From: Geodermatophilus amargosae
GTDB lineage: Bacteria > Actinomycetota > Actinomycetes > Mycobacteriales > Geodermatophilaceae
Assembly (NCBI RefSeq): GCF_900116515.1
Contig: NZ_FPBA01000001.1
Span: 248,001 to 312,000 of the forward strand
Reading direction: 5' to 3'
DNA length: 64,000 nt
Position 1 is the first letter of the stretch; every line of letters begins with the position of its first letter. The translations under genes and the position numbers were made by a program. Positions 16,832-25,869 of this stretch are shown piece by piece. The notes below the pieces were generated by a model that saw nothing but the letters and a program-made list of their open reading frames with translations, ran no database searches and was not told where the DNA came from.

Positions 16832-17677
16832 TCAGCCCTCGGTGCCCCGGGGGACGACGACCACCGGGACCGGCGCGGCGCGCAGGATGCGGGTCGCCGT
16901 CGACCCGAGGAAGACCCGCGCCAGCGGGCCGAGGCGCGAGGACCCGACGACCAGCAGGTCGCCGTCGGCCCATCCCGCGGCCGACACCGCACCCGGCCAC
17001 CCCGAGCCCCGCGCGACCACCCTGTCCGGCGGGCCGGGCAGGTCGGCGGCCACCCGCTCCAGCTCTCCCTGCGCCTGCCGGGCCCACGCCGTGCTCACCT
17101 CCCGCTCGACGTGCAGGCCGGTCTCCGAGGGCAGCATCGGGTCGCGCTCGGGAGCGAAGGTGACCAGCCGCAGCGGCACGTCCCAGGCCACGGCGGTGCG
17201 CCGGGCCCAGGCCAGTGCGGCGCGCGAGCGCTCGGTCCCGGCCCACGTGCAGGTCAACCGGGTCACCCGCTGCCCCGGTGAGCCGGCCCGCGCCGCCAGC
17301 GCGAGCGGCACCGGCGAGGAGTGCAGCAGGTGCTCGGGCACCGCGCCCTCCCGGCCGAGCACCAGCAGCGTGCCGCCGACCTGCTCCACCACGGTCACCA
17401 GTCCGGCGGGCACCGAGGAGGCCTCGACGGCGACCGTGCGCACCTCGGGCACCCCGGCCTCGCGCAGGTCGTGCGCCGCCCGGCCCTGGCGGGACCGCAC
17501 CAGGTCGCCGACCCAGAGCCGGTACTCGCGGTCCACCCGCGGGTCGGGGAAGCCGCGCGCGGTCACCGTGGCCACCACGACGTCGTCCCCACCCGTGCGG
17601 GCCAGCGTGGCGGCCAGGCGCAGGTGGGCCCCGCCGCCCTCCTCGAGGTCGGCGGGGTGTCCGACGACGAGGGTCAC
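16832..17677 (-). CDS. Tandem universal stress protein
   Basis: 281 residues from GTG 17677, overlapping the stop of the permease gene in a GTGA arrangement. There are two Usp-like halves. The first begins TLVVGHPADLEEGG and has LLVLGREGAVPEHLLHSSPVPLAL. The second begins RVTRLTCTWAGTERSRAALAWA and ends LLVVGSSRLGPLARVFLGSTATRILRAAPVPVVVV, which contains the ATP-binding G-x2-G-x9-G(S/T) pattern. Coupling of a Usp domain to an amino-acid permease is known from cationic amino-acid transporter families, where the soluble part is thought to sense nucleotides. Here it is a separate but translationally coupled gene. Confidence 0.85.
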   Translation of the reverse strand: MTLVVGHPADLEEGGGAHLRLAATLARTGGDDVVVATVTARGFPDPRVDREYRLWVGDLVRSRQGRAAHDLREAGVPEVRTVAVEASSVPAGLVTVVEQVGGTLLVLGREGAVPEHLLHSSPVPLALAARAGSPGQRVTRLTCTWAGTERSRAALAWARRTAVAWDVPLRLVTFAPERDPMLPSETGLHVEREVSTAWARQAQGELERVAADLPGPPDRVVARGSGWPGAVSAAGWADGDLLVVGSSRLGPLARVFLGSTATRILRAAPVPVVVVPRGTEG

Positions 17678-19098
17678 CGAGGCGCCCGCAGTGCCGAGTG
17701 GGTGCGCGCGTAGGTGACGTAGACGACGGCGGCGATGACCAGCCAGCCGGCGAACAGCGCCCAGGTGACCCCGGGCAACCCGTAGATGAGGTAGAGGCAG
17801 AAGGCCACGGACAGCACGGGCACCACCGGGTAGCCGGGCACGCGGAAGCCACGCGGCAGGTCCGGCTGGGTGCGGCGCAGCACGATCACCCCGACCGACA
17901 CGACGGAGAAGGCGACCAGCGTGCCCATGCTGGTCAGGTCGATGAGGAAGTCCAGCGGGACGAAGCCGGCCAGCACGCCGACGAACAGCGCGACGGCGAT
18001 CGTGCCGCGCACCGGGGTGAGCGTGCGCCGGTCGACCCGGCTGAACAGCGACGGGATCATGCCGTCCCGGCTCATCGCGAACAGGATCCGCGTCTGGCCG
18101 TACATGGTCACCAGCGTCACCGAGAAGATCGAGATGACCGCTCCGGCGGCCAGGACGACGGCCGGCCACCGCGATCCCGCGACGTCCTCGAGGATCACCG
18201 CCAGCCCCGCCTCCTGGCCCTCGAAGGCACCGGCCGCCTGGGCGCCCACCGCGGCGAGCGCCACCAGCAGGTACACCACGGTGACCACGACCAGCGCGCC
18301 GATGATCGCCCGAGGCAGGGTCCGGCGCGGGTCGCGCACCTCCTCACCGGCGGTCGAGACGGCGTCCAGCCCGATGAAGCTGAAGAAGATCGACGACGCC
18401 GCGGCGCTGACCCCCGCGATCCCGAGCGGCGCGAACGGCGACAGGTTGCCGGCGTCGAACGCGGTGAAGGCGATGACGACGAAGAACAGCAGCACGCAGA
18501 CCTTGAGGACGACCATGACCGCGTTCGCGCGCGCCGACTCGCTGGCCCCGCGCACGAGCAGCAGCGCGCACAGCGTCACCAGCACGATGGCGGGCAGGTT
18601 GACGACCCCGCCGGCGCCGGGTGCGAAGGACAGCGCGTCGGGGATGCGCACGCCGATCACGTCGTCGAGCAGCTCGTTGAGGTACTCGCTCCACCCCACC
18701 GACACCGCCGCCGAGCTGACCGCGTACTCCAGCACCAGGCACCAGCCCACGACGTAGGCCACGACCTCGCCGAGCGTGGCGTAGGCGTAGGAGTACGACG
18801 AGCCGGCGACCGGGATCGTCGAGGCGAGCTCGGCGTAGCAGAGCGCGGTGAACCCGGCGGTGATGGCGGCCAGCACGAACGAGAGGACGACGGCGGGCCC
18901 GGCCTCGGGCACCGCCGTGCTCATCACGAAGAAGATGCCGGTGCCGATCGTGGCGCCGATGCCCAGCGCCATGAGCTGGCCGACCCCGATGCGGCGGGCC
19001 AGCACCCCGCCGTCGGCGTCGCCGGCGCCGGTCTCCTCGACCATGGCCGACACCGGCTTGCGCCGGAACAGCTGCGAGCGCACGGACGGAGCACTCAC
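17674..19098 (-). CDS. APC-family amino acid permease
   Basis: 474 residues from GTG 19098, with GGAGG upstream. About twelve transmembrane helices. Family blocks: GIGATIGTGIFFVMS in helix 1, TALCYAELASTIPVAGSSYSYAY, FFSFIGLDAVSTAGEEVRDPRRTLPRAI in the helix 6-7 region and MSRDGMIPSLFSRV. These are the marks of the cationic amino-acid transporter/YfnA branch of the APC superfamily, so a proton-coupled amino-acid importer is likely; which amino acid cannot be told. It is followed without a gap by a stress-protein gene. An imperfect hairpin at about 19163-19190 separates it from the upstream oxidase gene. Confidence 0.9.
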   Translation of the reverse strand: MSAPSVRSQLFRRKPVSAMVEETGAGDADGGVLARRIGVGQLMALGIGATIGTGIFFVMSTAVPEAGPAVVLSFVLAAITAGFTALCYAELASTIPVAGSSYSYAYATLGEVVAYVVGWCLVLEYAVSSAAVSVGWSEYLNELLDDVIGVRIPDALSFAPGAGGVVNLPAIVLVTLCALLLVRGASESARANAVMVVLKVCVLLFFVVIAFTAFDAGNLSPFAPLGIAGVSAAASSIFFSFIGLDAVSTAGEEVRDPRRTLPRAIIGALVVVTVVYLLVALAAVGAQAAGAFEGQEAGLAVILEDVAGSRWPAVVLAAGAVISIFSVTLVTMYGQTRILFAMSRDGMIPSLFSRVDRRTLTPVRGTIAVALFVGVLAGFVPLDFLIDLTSMGTLVAFSVVSVGVIVLRRTQPDLPRGFRVPGYPVVPVLSVAFCLYLIYGLPGVTWALFAGWLVIAAVVYVTYARTHSALRAPR

Positions 19099-19203
19099 GC
19101 GGACCTCCTCGGCGGGGGTGCCGGCGTCGTCGACGGCGGACGGTGCCGCCCACCTTCGCGCCGAGCGGCGGAAACGGCCATTCCTGCCGCCCGGCCCGGG
19201 GTC

Positions 19204-20520
19204 TCACCAGGTGCGGCGGAGGACCTCCGGGGTCAGCTCGGCGACCGAGGTGTGGCCGGTGAGGCCCAGCGTGAGGTCGAACTCGCCGAGCACGTCGGAC
19301 ACGACCTGCCGCACTCCGGCCTCACCGCCCAGGCCCAGCCCCCACGCGTAGGGCCGGCCGAGCAGCACCGCCCGCGCCCCCAGGGCGACGGCGACCAGCA
19401 CGTCGGCGCCGCTGCGGATGCCGCTGTCGAGCAGCACCGGCGCGCGGTCGCCGACCGCCGCGGCGACGTCGGGCAGCGCGTCCAGCGCGGAGATCGAGCG
19501 GTCCACCTGCCGGCCACCGTGCGTGCTCACGACGACGCCGTCGACGCCCTCGTCCAGCGCGCGCCGGGCGTCGTCGGGGTGCAGCACGCCCTTGAGCAGG
19601 ATCGGCAGCCGCGTGCGGGAGCGCAGCCAGGCCAGGTCGGCCCAGGTGATCGAGGGCCGGGAGTAGATGGCCTGGAACGTCTCGACGGCGGCGCGCGGCA
19701 GCGGTGAGCGCAGGTTCTCCCGCAGCGGGCCGGGCCAGGCGCGCGCCATCCCGACCATCGCCACGACGGCGGCCAGCGTCGGCCGGGGCTGGCGGTCGCG
19801 GCCGGCGGCCTCCGCGGCCTGGGCGGGTGCGGCGTCGCCGGCGGCGGCCACCCGCTCCTCGACCAGCCGGCGGAACACCGGGTCGGAGGTGTACTGCGCG
19901 ATGCCCTTGCCCAGCGCGAAGGGCAGGTGGCCGAGGTCGAGGTCGCGCGGGCGCCAGCCGAGCATCGTGGTGTCGAGCGTGACCACCAGCGCCTCGGCGC
20001 CGACCGCCTCCGCCCGTCCGACCAGACTCTCCACCAGCTCGTCGGAGGTGGACCAGTACAGCTGGAACCAGCGCGGCGCGTCGCCCATGGCCAGCGCGCA
20101 GGTCTCCATCGGCACCGACGCCTGGTTGGAGAAGACGAACGGCACGCCCAGCGACGCCGCGGCGCGGGCGACGGCGAGGTCGGCGTCGCGGTGCACCAGT
20201 TCCAGCGCCCCGACCGGGCCGAGCAGCAGCGGTGCGGGGATGCGGCGGCCGAACAGCTCCACGGACGTGTCGCGGGCGCTCACGTCGCGCAGCACCCGGG
20301 GGACGACGGCCCACCGGTCGAACGCGGTGCGGTTGGCCCGCTGGGTGGCCTCCTCCCCCGCGCCCCCGGCCACGTACGCGTACGCGCGGGCGGTCAGCCG
20401 CGCGCGGGCCCGGCGCTGCAGTGGCTCGGCGGTGGTGGGCACGAGCGGCCTGCGCCCGTACACCCCGGCGCGGTAGACCTCGTTCTGACGGCGGCGGCCG
20501 GTCCCGGCGGCTGAGTCCAC
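19204..20520 (-). CDS. FMN-dependent alpha-hydroxy-acid oxidizing protein
   Basis: 438 residues from GTG 20520. TIM-barrel flavoprotein of the L-lactate dehydrogenase/glycolate oxidase family: [14 protein letters not shown] near the start of the barrel, [47 protein letters not shown] with the Lys that contacts [14 protein letters not shown] carrying the active-site His and Arg, and [33 protein letters not shown]. The closest known group by motif is lactate 2-monooxygenase-like proteins. It oxidises a 2-hydroxy acid with O2 or another acceptor; the substrate is not defined by the sequence. Single gene by its surroundings. Confidence 0.9.
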   Translation of the reverse strand: MDSAAGTGRRRQNEVYRAGVYGRRPLVPTTAEPLQRRARARLTARAYAYVAGGAGEEATQRANRTAFDRWAVVPRVLRDVSARDTSVELFGRRIPAPLLLGPVGALELVHRDADLAVARAAASLGVPFVFSNQASVPMETCALAMGDAPRWFQLYWSTSDELVESLVGRAEAVGAEALVVTLDTTMLGWRPRDLDLGHLPFALGKGIAQYTSDPVFRRLVEERVAAAGDAAPAQAAEAAGRDRQPRPTLAAVVAMVGMARAWPGPLRENLRSPLPRAAVETFQAIYSRPSITWADLAWLRSRTRLPILLKGVLHPDDARRALDEGVDGVVVSTHGGRQVDRSISALDALPDVAAAVGDRAPVLLDSGIRSGADVLVAVALGARAVLLGRPYAWGLGLGGEAGVRQVVSDVLGEFDLTLGLTGHTSVAELTPEVLRRTW

Positions 20521-20712
20521 GCGGCCACCGTAGTGACCCGCCTCACCACGCCCGTCCGGCCCCCGCGACACGCCCGGCGACCGACACGCCGCAGCCGTTC
20601 TCCGACGCGCCGCCGACCCGTCGTCACCGGGCGTTTCCGCACCGCATCATGGGGGCGCGCCGTCGCCGGAACCACCGGTGCCGCGGCGTGCACGACCGCT
20701 CGAGGGGGAAAC

Positions 20713-21732
20713 GTGCCGGTCGGGTCGGTGCCACGTCGCACCCCCCGCCCTGTCCTGTCGACAGGGCTCGCTCTGCTGTCCACCGTCGCCGCCCTGCTGG
20801 GTGGCGGGGTGCTCCTCGCCACGCCCGCGCTCGCCGTCGACGACCCCAGCCGCCCCGACGCCCGGGTCACGCACGGGCCGAGCTGCCGCCCCGGCGGGGT
20901 CGCCGTCGAGGTGACGGCGGGGACGGTCGCCTACGCCGTCACGCTGGCCACCACGCGCTCCTCCGAGGGGGAGGACGCCGCCGAGCTCGAGCCGGGCCAG
21001 ACCGTCGTGCTGCGGACCGGGGACGTCGACTGGGGCGAGACGATCGACAGCCGGCTCGAGTACGCCGCGCTCGACGGCTCCGGCACGACCTACGTCGACG
21101 AGCTCGACGGCTTCTCGTTCACCCGTCCGGCCGAGGAGGACTGCGCCGCCATCACCGCGCCGCCGACCGCGGAGGTCCCGGAGATCGTCGAGGTCCCGGC
21201 CGCGCCGGTCCCCTCGCCGTCGGACGCCCCGCCGGCGGGCGGCGTGGCCCCCGAGGTCGTGCCGATCCCGGTGCCCGGCCTGCCCGCGCCGGGGACCGCG
21301 CCCGGCGCCCCGGCCGACGGCCCGCCGGCCGGGGCCGTCGTGGCGTCGGCCTCGGCCGCCCAGGTGGCCGCCGGCGGACGGGTCGTGGTCACCGCGGCGG
21401 GCTTCGGCGCCGGCGAGCAGGTCACGGTCACGGACGCCGACGGCGCCGTCCTCGGCTCCGCGACGGCGACCGAGGACGGCGCGGTCGAGGTCGTGGTGCA
21501 GATGCCCGACGGCGGCGCCCCGGGGCCGACGACGATCGAGCTGGTCGGCGCCGACAGCGCGCTCACCGCCTCGGTGCAGCTGCGCGTCGCCGCGGCCTCG
21601 AGCGCGGTCGACCCCGACCCGCTGCCGCTGCCGCTGGTCGCGGCCGGCCTCGCGCTGGTCACCGCCGCCACCGGGCTGGTCCTGGTCGGCGCCCGGCGCC
21701 CTCCCTCCGGCGACCCGACCGGGAGCGCCTGA
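20713..21732 (+). CDS. Exported, membrane-anchored protein with Ig-like region
   Basis: 339 residues from GTG 20713, chosen because GAGGGGGAAAC lies directly upstream. The signal peptide (VLSTGLALLSTVAALLGGGVLLATPALAVDD) is followed by a ~100-residue beta-rich domain with two cysteines (PSCRPGG, EEDCAAI). Then come a Pro/Ala-rich linker, a second beta domain (AAQVAAGGRVVVTAAGF...VTVTDADG) like bacterial Ig-type modules, and a C-terminal helix (LPLPLVAAGLALVTAATGLVLVG) with a short basic end. No LPXTG is present, so it is probably held by the C-terminal helix. Function unknown; a surface or cell-wall role is likely. Confidence 0.75.
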   Translation: MPVGSVPRRTPRPVLSTGLALLSTVAALLGGGVLLATPALAVDDPSRPDARVTHGPSCRPGGVAVEVTAGTVAYAVTLATTRSSEGEDAAELEPGQTVVLRTGDVDWGETIDSRLEYAALDGSGTTYVDELDGFSFTRPAEEDCAAITAPPTAEVPEIVEVPAAPVPSPSDAPPAGGVAPEVVPIPVPGLPAPGTAPGAPADGPPAGAVVASASAAQVAAGGRVVVTAAGFGAGEQVTVTDADGAVLGSATATEDGAVEVVVQMPDGGAPGPTTIELVGADSALTASVQLRVAAASSAVDPDPLPLPLVAAGLALVTAATGLVLVGARRPPSGDPTGSA

Positions 21733-21757
21733 GGCGGACCTGGGCGACGATGGTGAG

Positions 21758-22255
21758 ATGCGCCCCGACGACGTGCTGACGACCGGGATCCCGGCCGACC
21801 CGGCGGCGCTCGCGGGAGCCGCTCCGCGGCCGGCCGAGACCTGGCTGCGGATCGTCCAGGTGCACGACCGCATCACCCACCGCGTCGACTCCGCGCTGCA
21901 CCGCGAGCACGACCTGTCCCTCACCGGCTTCGAGGCCCTGCGGCGGATCGCCGAGGCGCCGGGCGAGCGGGCCACGATGGGCGAGGTCGCCGAGGCGCTC
22001 GGCCTGTCCCGCGCCGGCGTGACCAGCACGGTCGGCCGGCTGGTCGAGCAGGGCCTGGTCGTGCGCGAGCGGCGGCCGGGGGACCGGCGGCTGCTGCACG
22101 CGCGGCTCACCGAGGCCGGCCGCGAGCGCGCCCGGGCCGCCGCCGTCACCCACGACGAGCTCGTGGCGCACCTGCTCGCGCTGCTGGGTGACGACGCCGC
22201 CGTGGTCACCGACGCGCTCGCGCGGGTGTCCGCGGCCACCCGCATCCGCCGCTGA
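21758..22255 (+). CDS. MarR-family transcriptional regulator
   Basis: 165 residues from ATG 21758 with GGTGAG upstream. Winged helix-turn-helix of the MarR type: LSLTGFEALRRIAEAPGERATMGEVAEALGLSRAGVTSTVGRLVEQGLVVRERRPGDRRLLHARLTEAG covers the recognition helix and the wing with its DxR signature. Flanking helices form the dimer interface. The ligand and targets are unknown. It stands 25 bp after the surface-protein gene and about 100 bp before the glycan operon, both on the same strand, so it could be co-transcribed with the former or act on the latter. Confidence 0.88.
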   Translation: MRPDDVLTTGIPADPAALAGAAPRPAETWLRIVQVHDRITHRVDSALHREHDLSLTGFEALRRIAEAPGERATMGEVAEALGLSRAGVTSTVGRLVEQGLVVRERRPGDRRLLHARLTEAGRERARAAAVTHDELVAHLLALLGDDAAVVTDALARVSAATRIRR

Positions 22256-22358
22256 AGACCGGTCCCCCCGCCCCACCCTGCAGGGGGCCGGAGCGCCGTC
22301 CGGAGGAACTTCAAGCCCGTAGTGTTTGCGGGGGATCGTGTCCGGGCAGGGCGCGATC

Positions 22359-23849
22359 ATGCTCGCGGAGTGCACCGTCGTCGTGCCGACCATCGGCCGG
22401 CCGTCGCTCGGCGTGCTCCTCGACGCGCTGGCCGCCGCGCCGGGGCAGCGCCCGGCCGAGCTGGTCGTCGTCGACGACCGGCCCGACGGGCCCCCGCTGG
22501 ACGTCGACCGGCCGGGCCTGCCGCCGGTCCGCGTGGTCCGCACCGGGGGCGGCGGGCCCGCCCGCGCGCGCAACCTCGGCTGGCGGGTGGCGCGCACCCC
22601 GTGGATCGCCTTCCTCGACGACGACGTCGTCCCCGACGCCGACTGGTACGAGCGGCTGGCGCAGGACCTGACCGGGCTGCCCGCCGACGTCGCCGGCAGC
22701 CAGGGCCGGGTGCGGGTGCCGCTGCCCGAGGAGCGCCGGCCCACCGACTGGGAGCGCGGCACCGCAGGCCTCGCCACCAGCTCCTGGATCACCGCCGACC
22801 TCGCCTACCGCCGCGGCGCGCTGGCCGCCGTCGGCGGGTTCGACGAGCGCTTCCCGCGGGCCTTCCGCGAGGACTCCGACCTGGCGCTGCGGGTCATGGA
22901 CACCGGCGGCCGGCTGGTGCGCGGCGAGCGCTGGATCACCCACCCGGTCCGGCCCACCGACCGCTGGGTGAGCCTGCGCGTGCAGGCCGGCAACGCCGAC
23001 GACGTCCTCATGCGCCGGCTGCACGGCCCCACGTGGCGCGAGCGCGCCGACGCGGCGGTCGGCCGCCGGCCGCGGCACCTGGCCGTCACCACGGCGGGGC
23101 TGGCCGCGGTCGGCCTGGCCGCCGCACGGCGTCCCCGCGCCGCAGTCGCCGCGGCCCTGGCCTGGGCCGCGGGCACCGCCGAGTTCGCCTGGGTCCGCAT
23201 CGTGCCCGGCCCGCGCGACCGTGCCGAGGTGACCACCATGGCGCTCACCAGCGCGGCCATCCCCCCGCTGGCCACCTGGCACTTCCTGCGCGGTGCCGTG
23301 CAGCACCGCCGGGTGACGCCCTGGCGCGGCCTGCCCGACCTGGTCCTGTTCGACCGCGACGGCACACTCGTGCGCGACTACCCGTACAACGGCGACCCGG
23401 AGCTGGTGAAGCCGGTGCCCGGCGCGGAGGAGGCGGTCGACGCGCTGCGCGCCCGTGGCGTCCGGGTCGGGGTGGTCAGCAACCAGTCCGGCGTGGCCCG
23501 CGGGATCATCACCCGCGAACAGGTCGACGCCTGCATGGCGCGGCTGGACGAGCTGCTCGGCCCCTTCGAGACGATCCAGGTCTGCCCGCACGGTCCCGAG
23601 GACGGCTGCACCTGCCGCAAGCCCGCGCCGGGGATGGTCAAGACCGCCTGCGCCGAGCTCGACGTCGACCCGGCGCGGACCGTGGTGATCGGCGACATCG
23701 GCGCCGACGTCGAGGCCGCCGCGGCCGCCGGCGCCGTCGGGATCATCATGCCGACGCCGGTGACGCGGAAGCAGGAGGTGGCCGCCGCACCGCGCCGGGC
23801 GCAGACGCTGACCGCCGCGGTCGGCGACGTCCTGGCGGGCCGGTGGTGA
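22359..23849 (+). CDS. GT2 glycosyltransferase fused to GmhB-type heptose bisphosphate phosphatase
   Basis: 496 residues from ATG 22359 (AGGG 7 bp upstream); a GTG at 22338 is an alternative. Residues ~1-290: GT2 fold with VVVPTIGRPS, VVVDDRP, FLDDD (the DxD nucleotide-sugar site at ~85-89) and GGFDERF with FREDSDLALRV. Residues ~328-480: HAD-IIIA phosphatase with LFDRDGTL (Asp ~332 and ~334), SNQSG, the zinc-loop motif CPHGPEDGCTCRKPAPGM and VVIGDIGADVEAA. The zinc-loop type is that of GmhB, which removes the 7-phosphate of heptose 1,7-bisphosphate. Fusion to a transferase puts precursor synthesis and transfer in one chain. First gene of the heptose operon. Confidence 0.88.
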   Translation: MLAECTVVVPTIGRPSLGVLLDALAAAPGQRPAELVVVDDRPDGPPLDVDRPGLPPVRVVRTGGGGPARARNLGWRVARTPWIAFLDDDVVPDADWYERLAQDLTGLPADVAGSQGRVRVPLPEERRPTDWERGTAGLATSSWITADLAYRRGALAAVGGFDERFPRAFREDSDLALRVMDTGGRLVRGERWITHPVRPTDRWVSLRVQAGNADDVLMRRLHGPTWRERADAAVGRRPRHLAVTTAGLAAVGLAAARRPRAAVAAALAWAAGTAEFAWVRIVPGPRDRAEVTTMALTSAAIPPLATWHFLRGAVQHRRVTPWRGLPDLVLFDRDGTLVRDYPYNGDPELVKPVPGAEEAVDALRARGVRVGVVSNQSGVARGIITREQVDACMARLDELLGPFETIQVCPHGPEDGCTCRKPAPGMVKTACAELDVDPARTVVIGDIGADVEAAAAAGAVGIIMPTPVTRKQEVAAAPRRAQTLTAAVGDVLAGRW

Positions 23850-24880
23850 CCGCCGGCCGGGGCACCGTGCTGGTCGCCCGGCTCGACAACGCCGGCGACG
23901 TCCTGCTGCAGGGCCCGCTGGTGCGGGCGGTGGCCGCCGGCGCCGAGCGGGTGGTGTTCCTCGCCGGCCCGGCCGGTGCCGACGCCGCCGCGCTGCTGCC
24001 CGGCGTCGACGAGGTCTGGACCTGGGCCTGCCCCTGGATCCTCGGCGACCCGCCGCCGGTCGACCCGGCCGACCTGGCCGCCCTCACCGAGCGGGTGCGA
24101 GCGCTCGCGCCCGACGAGGCCCTGATCAGCACCTCGTTCCACCAGTCGCCGCTGCCGCTGGCCCTCCTGCTGCGCGCGGCCGGCGTGCCCCGCCTCAGCG
24201 CCACCAGCGTCGACCACCCGGGCTCCCTGCTCGACGTCCGCCACCGGATCGGCCAGGACGACGAGGTGGACCTGCCCGAGCCCGAGCGGGCGCTGTCGCT
24301 GGCCCGCGCGGCCGGCTTCGACCTCCCCGACGGCGACGACGGCCGGCTCGCGGTGCGCCGCCCGCTGCCGCCGACGCCGTACGAGCCCGGTTACGTGGTG
24401 ATCCACCCCGGCGCCTCGGTCCCGGCCCGCGCCTGGCCCGCGCAGCGCTGCGCGGAGGCCGTCGAGGCGCTGGCCGACGCCGGCCACCGCGTGCTGGTCA
24501 CCGGCGGGCCCGGGGAGCGGGAGCTGACCGCCGCCGTCGCCGGCACGCGCGGCGTCGACCTCGGCGGCGCCACGACCCTGCCGGAGATGGCCGCGCTGCT
24601 CGACGGCGCCGCGGCCGTCGTCGTCGGCAACACCGGCCCCGCGCACCTGGCCGCGGCCGTGGGCACGCCGGTCGTCTCCCTGTTCAGCCCGGTCGTGCCG
24701 GCCGTGCGGTGGGCGCCCTACGGCGTCCCGACCGTCCTGCTCGGCGACCAGGACGCGCCCTGCCGCGACACCCGGGCCCGCGTCTGCCCCGTCCCCGGCC
24801 ACCCGTGCCTGACCTCGGTGACCGCTGACGACGTCGTCGCCGCCATCGAGAAGGTGCGCACGGAGGAGGTGAGTGCATGA
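23846..24880 (+). CDS. GT9 glycosyltransferase (heptosyltransferase-like)
   Basis: 344 residues from GTG 23846, overlapping the preceding stop as GTGA. GT-B fold with the N-terminal LVARLDNAGDVLLQGPLVRAV, which fits the donor/acceptor-binding opening of GT9 enzymes, then STSFHQSPLPLALLLRAAGV, VIHPGASVPARAWPAQRCAEAV and VVVGNTGPAHLAAAVGTPVVSLFSPV, the conserved ADP-heptose-binding region of heptosyltransferases. Located inside the operon that makes the heptose donor, it most likely transfers a heptose to a cell-surface glycan or glycolipid. Its end overlaps the next gene as ATGA. Confidence 0.87.
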   Translation: MTAGRGTVLVARLDNAGDVLLQGPLVRAVAAGAERVVFLAGPAGADAAALLPGVDEVWTWACPWILGDPPPVDPADLAALTERVRALAPDEALISTSFHQSPLPLALLLRAAGVPRLSATSVDHPGSLLDVRHRIGQDDEVDLPEPERALSLARAAGFDLPDGDDGRLAVRRPLPPTPYEPGYVVIHPGASVPARAWPAQRCAEAVEALADAGHRVLVTGGPGERELTAAVAGTRGVDLGGATTLPEMAALLDGAAAVVVGNTGPAHLAAAVGTPVVSLFSPVVPAVRWAPYGVPTVLLGDQDAPCRDTRARVCPVPGHPCLTSVTADDVVAAIEKVRTEEVSA

Positions 24881-25869
24881 AGGTCCTGGTCTGGCACGTG
24901 CACGGCTCCTGGACCACGGCGTTCGTCCAGGGCACACACGAGTACCTGGTCCCGGTGGTGGAGGGCCCCGGGGGAGGACGGGGCCCCGACGGGCTGGGCC
25001 GCGCCCGCACGTGGGACTGGCCGGCGTCGGCCCGCGAGGTCACTCCCGAGCAGCTCCGCGACGAGCAGGTCGACGTCGTCGTGCTGCAGCGGGTGCGCGA
25101 CCTCGAGCTGGTGCGCGAGTGGCTGGGCCGCGAGCCCGGGCGCGACCTGCCCGCGGTCTTCCTCGAGCACAACGCCCCCGGCCTGGAGCCCGACGCCGCG
25201 CCGGTCCCGTACACCCGGCACCCGCTGGCCGACCGCGACGACGTCCCGATCGCGCACGTCACGCACTTCAACCGGCTGTTCTACGACAACGGCCGCGCGC
25301 CGACGACGGTGATCGAGCACGGCATCGTCGACCCCGGCGAGCGCTGGACCGGAGAGCTGGCCCGCGCCGCCGTCGTCACCAACGAGCCGGTGCGCCGCGG
25401 CCGCACGGTCGGCGCCGACCTGCTGCCCGGGCTGGCGCAGGCCGCGCCGGTCGACGTGTTCGGGATGGGCCTGTCCGGCCTGCACGAGCGCTACGGCCTC
25501 GACCCCGACCGGGTCGCCCTGTACGACGACCCGCCGCAGGCGGTGATGCACGGCGAGCTGGCCCGCCGCCGGGTCTACGTGCACCCGGTCCGCTGGACCT
25601 CGCTCGGGCTCTCCCTGCTCGAGGCGATGCACCTGGGCATGCCGGTGGTCGCGCTGGCGGCCACCGAGGTGGTCGAGGCGGTGCCCGCGGGCGCCGGCGT
25701 GCTGTCCACCCGGCCCGAGGTGCTGTGGGACGCGGTCCGCACCTACCTGCACGACGAGGACGCCGCCCGGCTGGCCGGCAAGGCGGCGCGCGCCGCCGCG
25801 CTGGAGCGGTACGGGCTCCCCCGGTTCCTCTCCGACTGGGACACCCTGCTCGAGGAGGTCACCCGATGA
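24877..25869 (+). CDS. Glycosyltransferase, GT4-like
   Basis: 330 residues from ATG 24877, overlapping the GT9 stop by 4 bp. The N-terminus, MKVLVWHVHGSWTTAFVQG, is that of a small group of actinobacterial transferases with a shortened first Rossmann domain. The C-terminal half carries VDVFGMGL, a VYVHPVRWTSLGLSLLEAMHLGMPVVAL stretch and the acidic E-x7-E pattern of GT-B retaining enzymes (SLLEAMHLGMPVV). The sugar donor is not predictable. Both ends overlap neighbours as ATGA, so it is translated in step with them. The family assignment is by the C-terminal motif alone. Confidence 0.8.
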   Translation: MKVLVWHVHGSWTTAFVQGTHEYLVPVVEGPGGGRGPDGLGRARTWDWPASAREVTPEQLRDEQVDVVVLQRVRDLELVREWLGREPGRDLPAVFLEHNAPGLEPDAAPVPYTRHPLADRDDVPIAHVTHFNRLFYDNGRAPTTVIEHGIVDPGERWTGELARAAVVTNEPVRRGRTVGADLLPGLAQAAPVDVFGMGLSGLHERYGLDPDRVALYDDPPQAVMHGELARRRVYVHPVRWTSLGLSLLEAMHLGMPVVALAATEVVEAVPAGAGVLSTRPEVLWDAVRTYLHDEDAARLAGKAARAAALERYGLPRFLSDWDTLLEEVTR

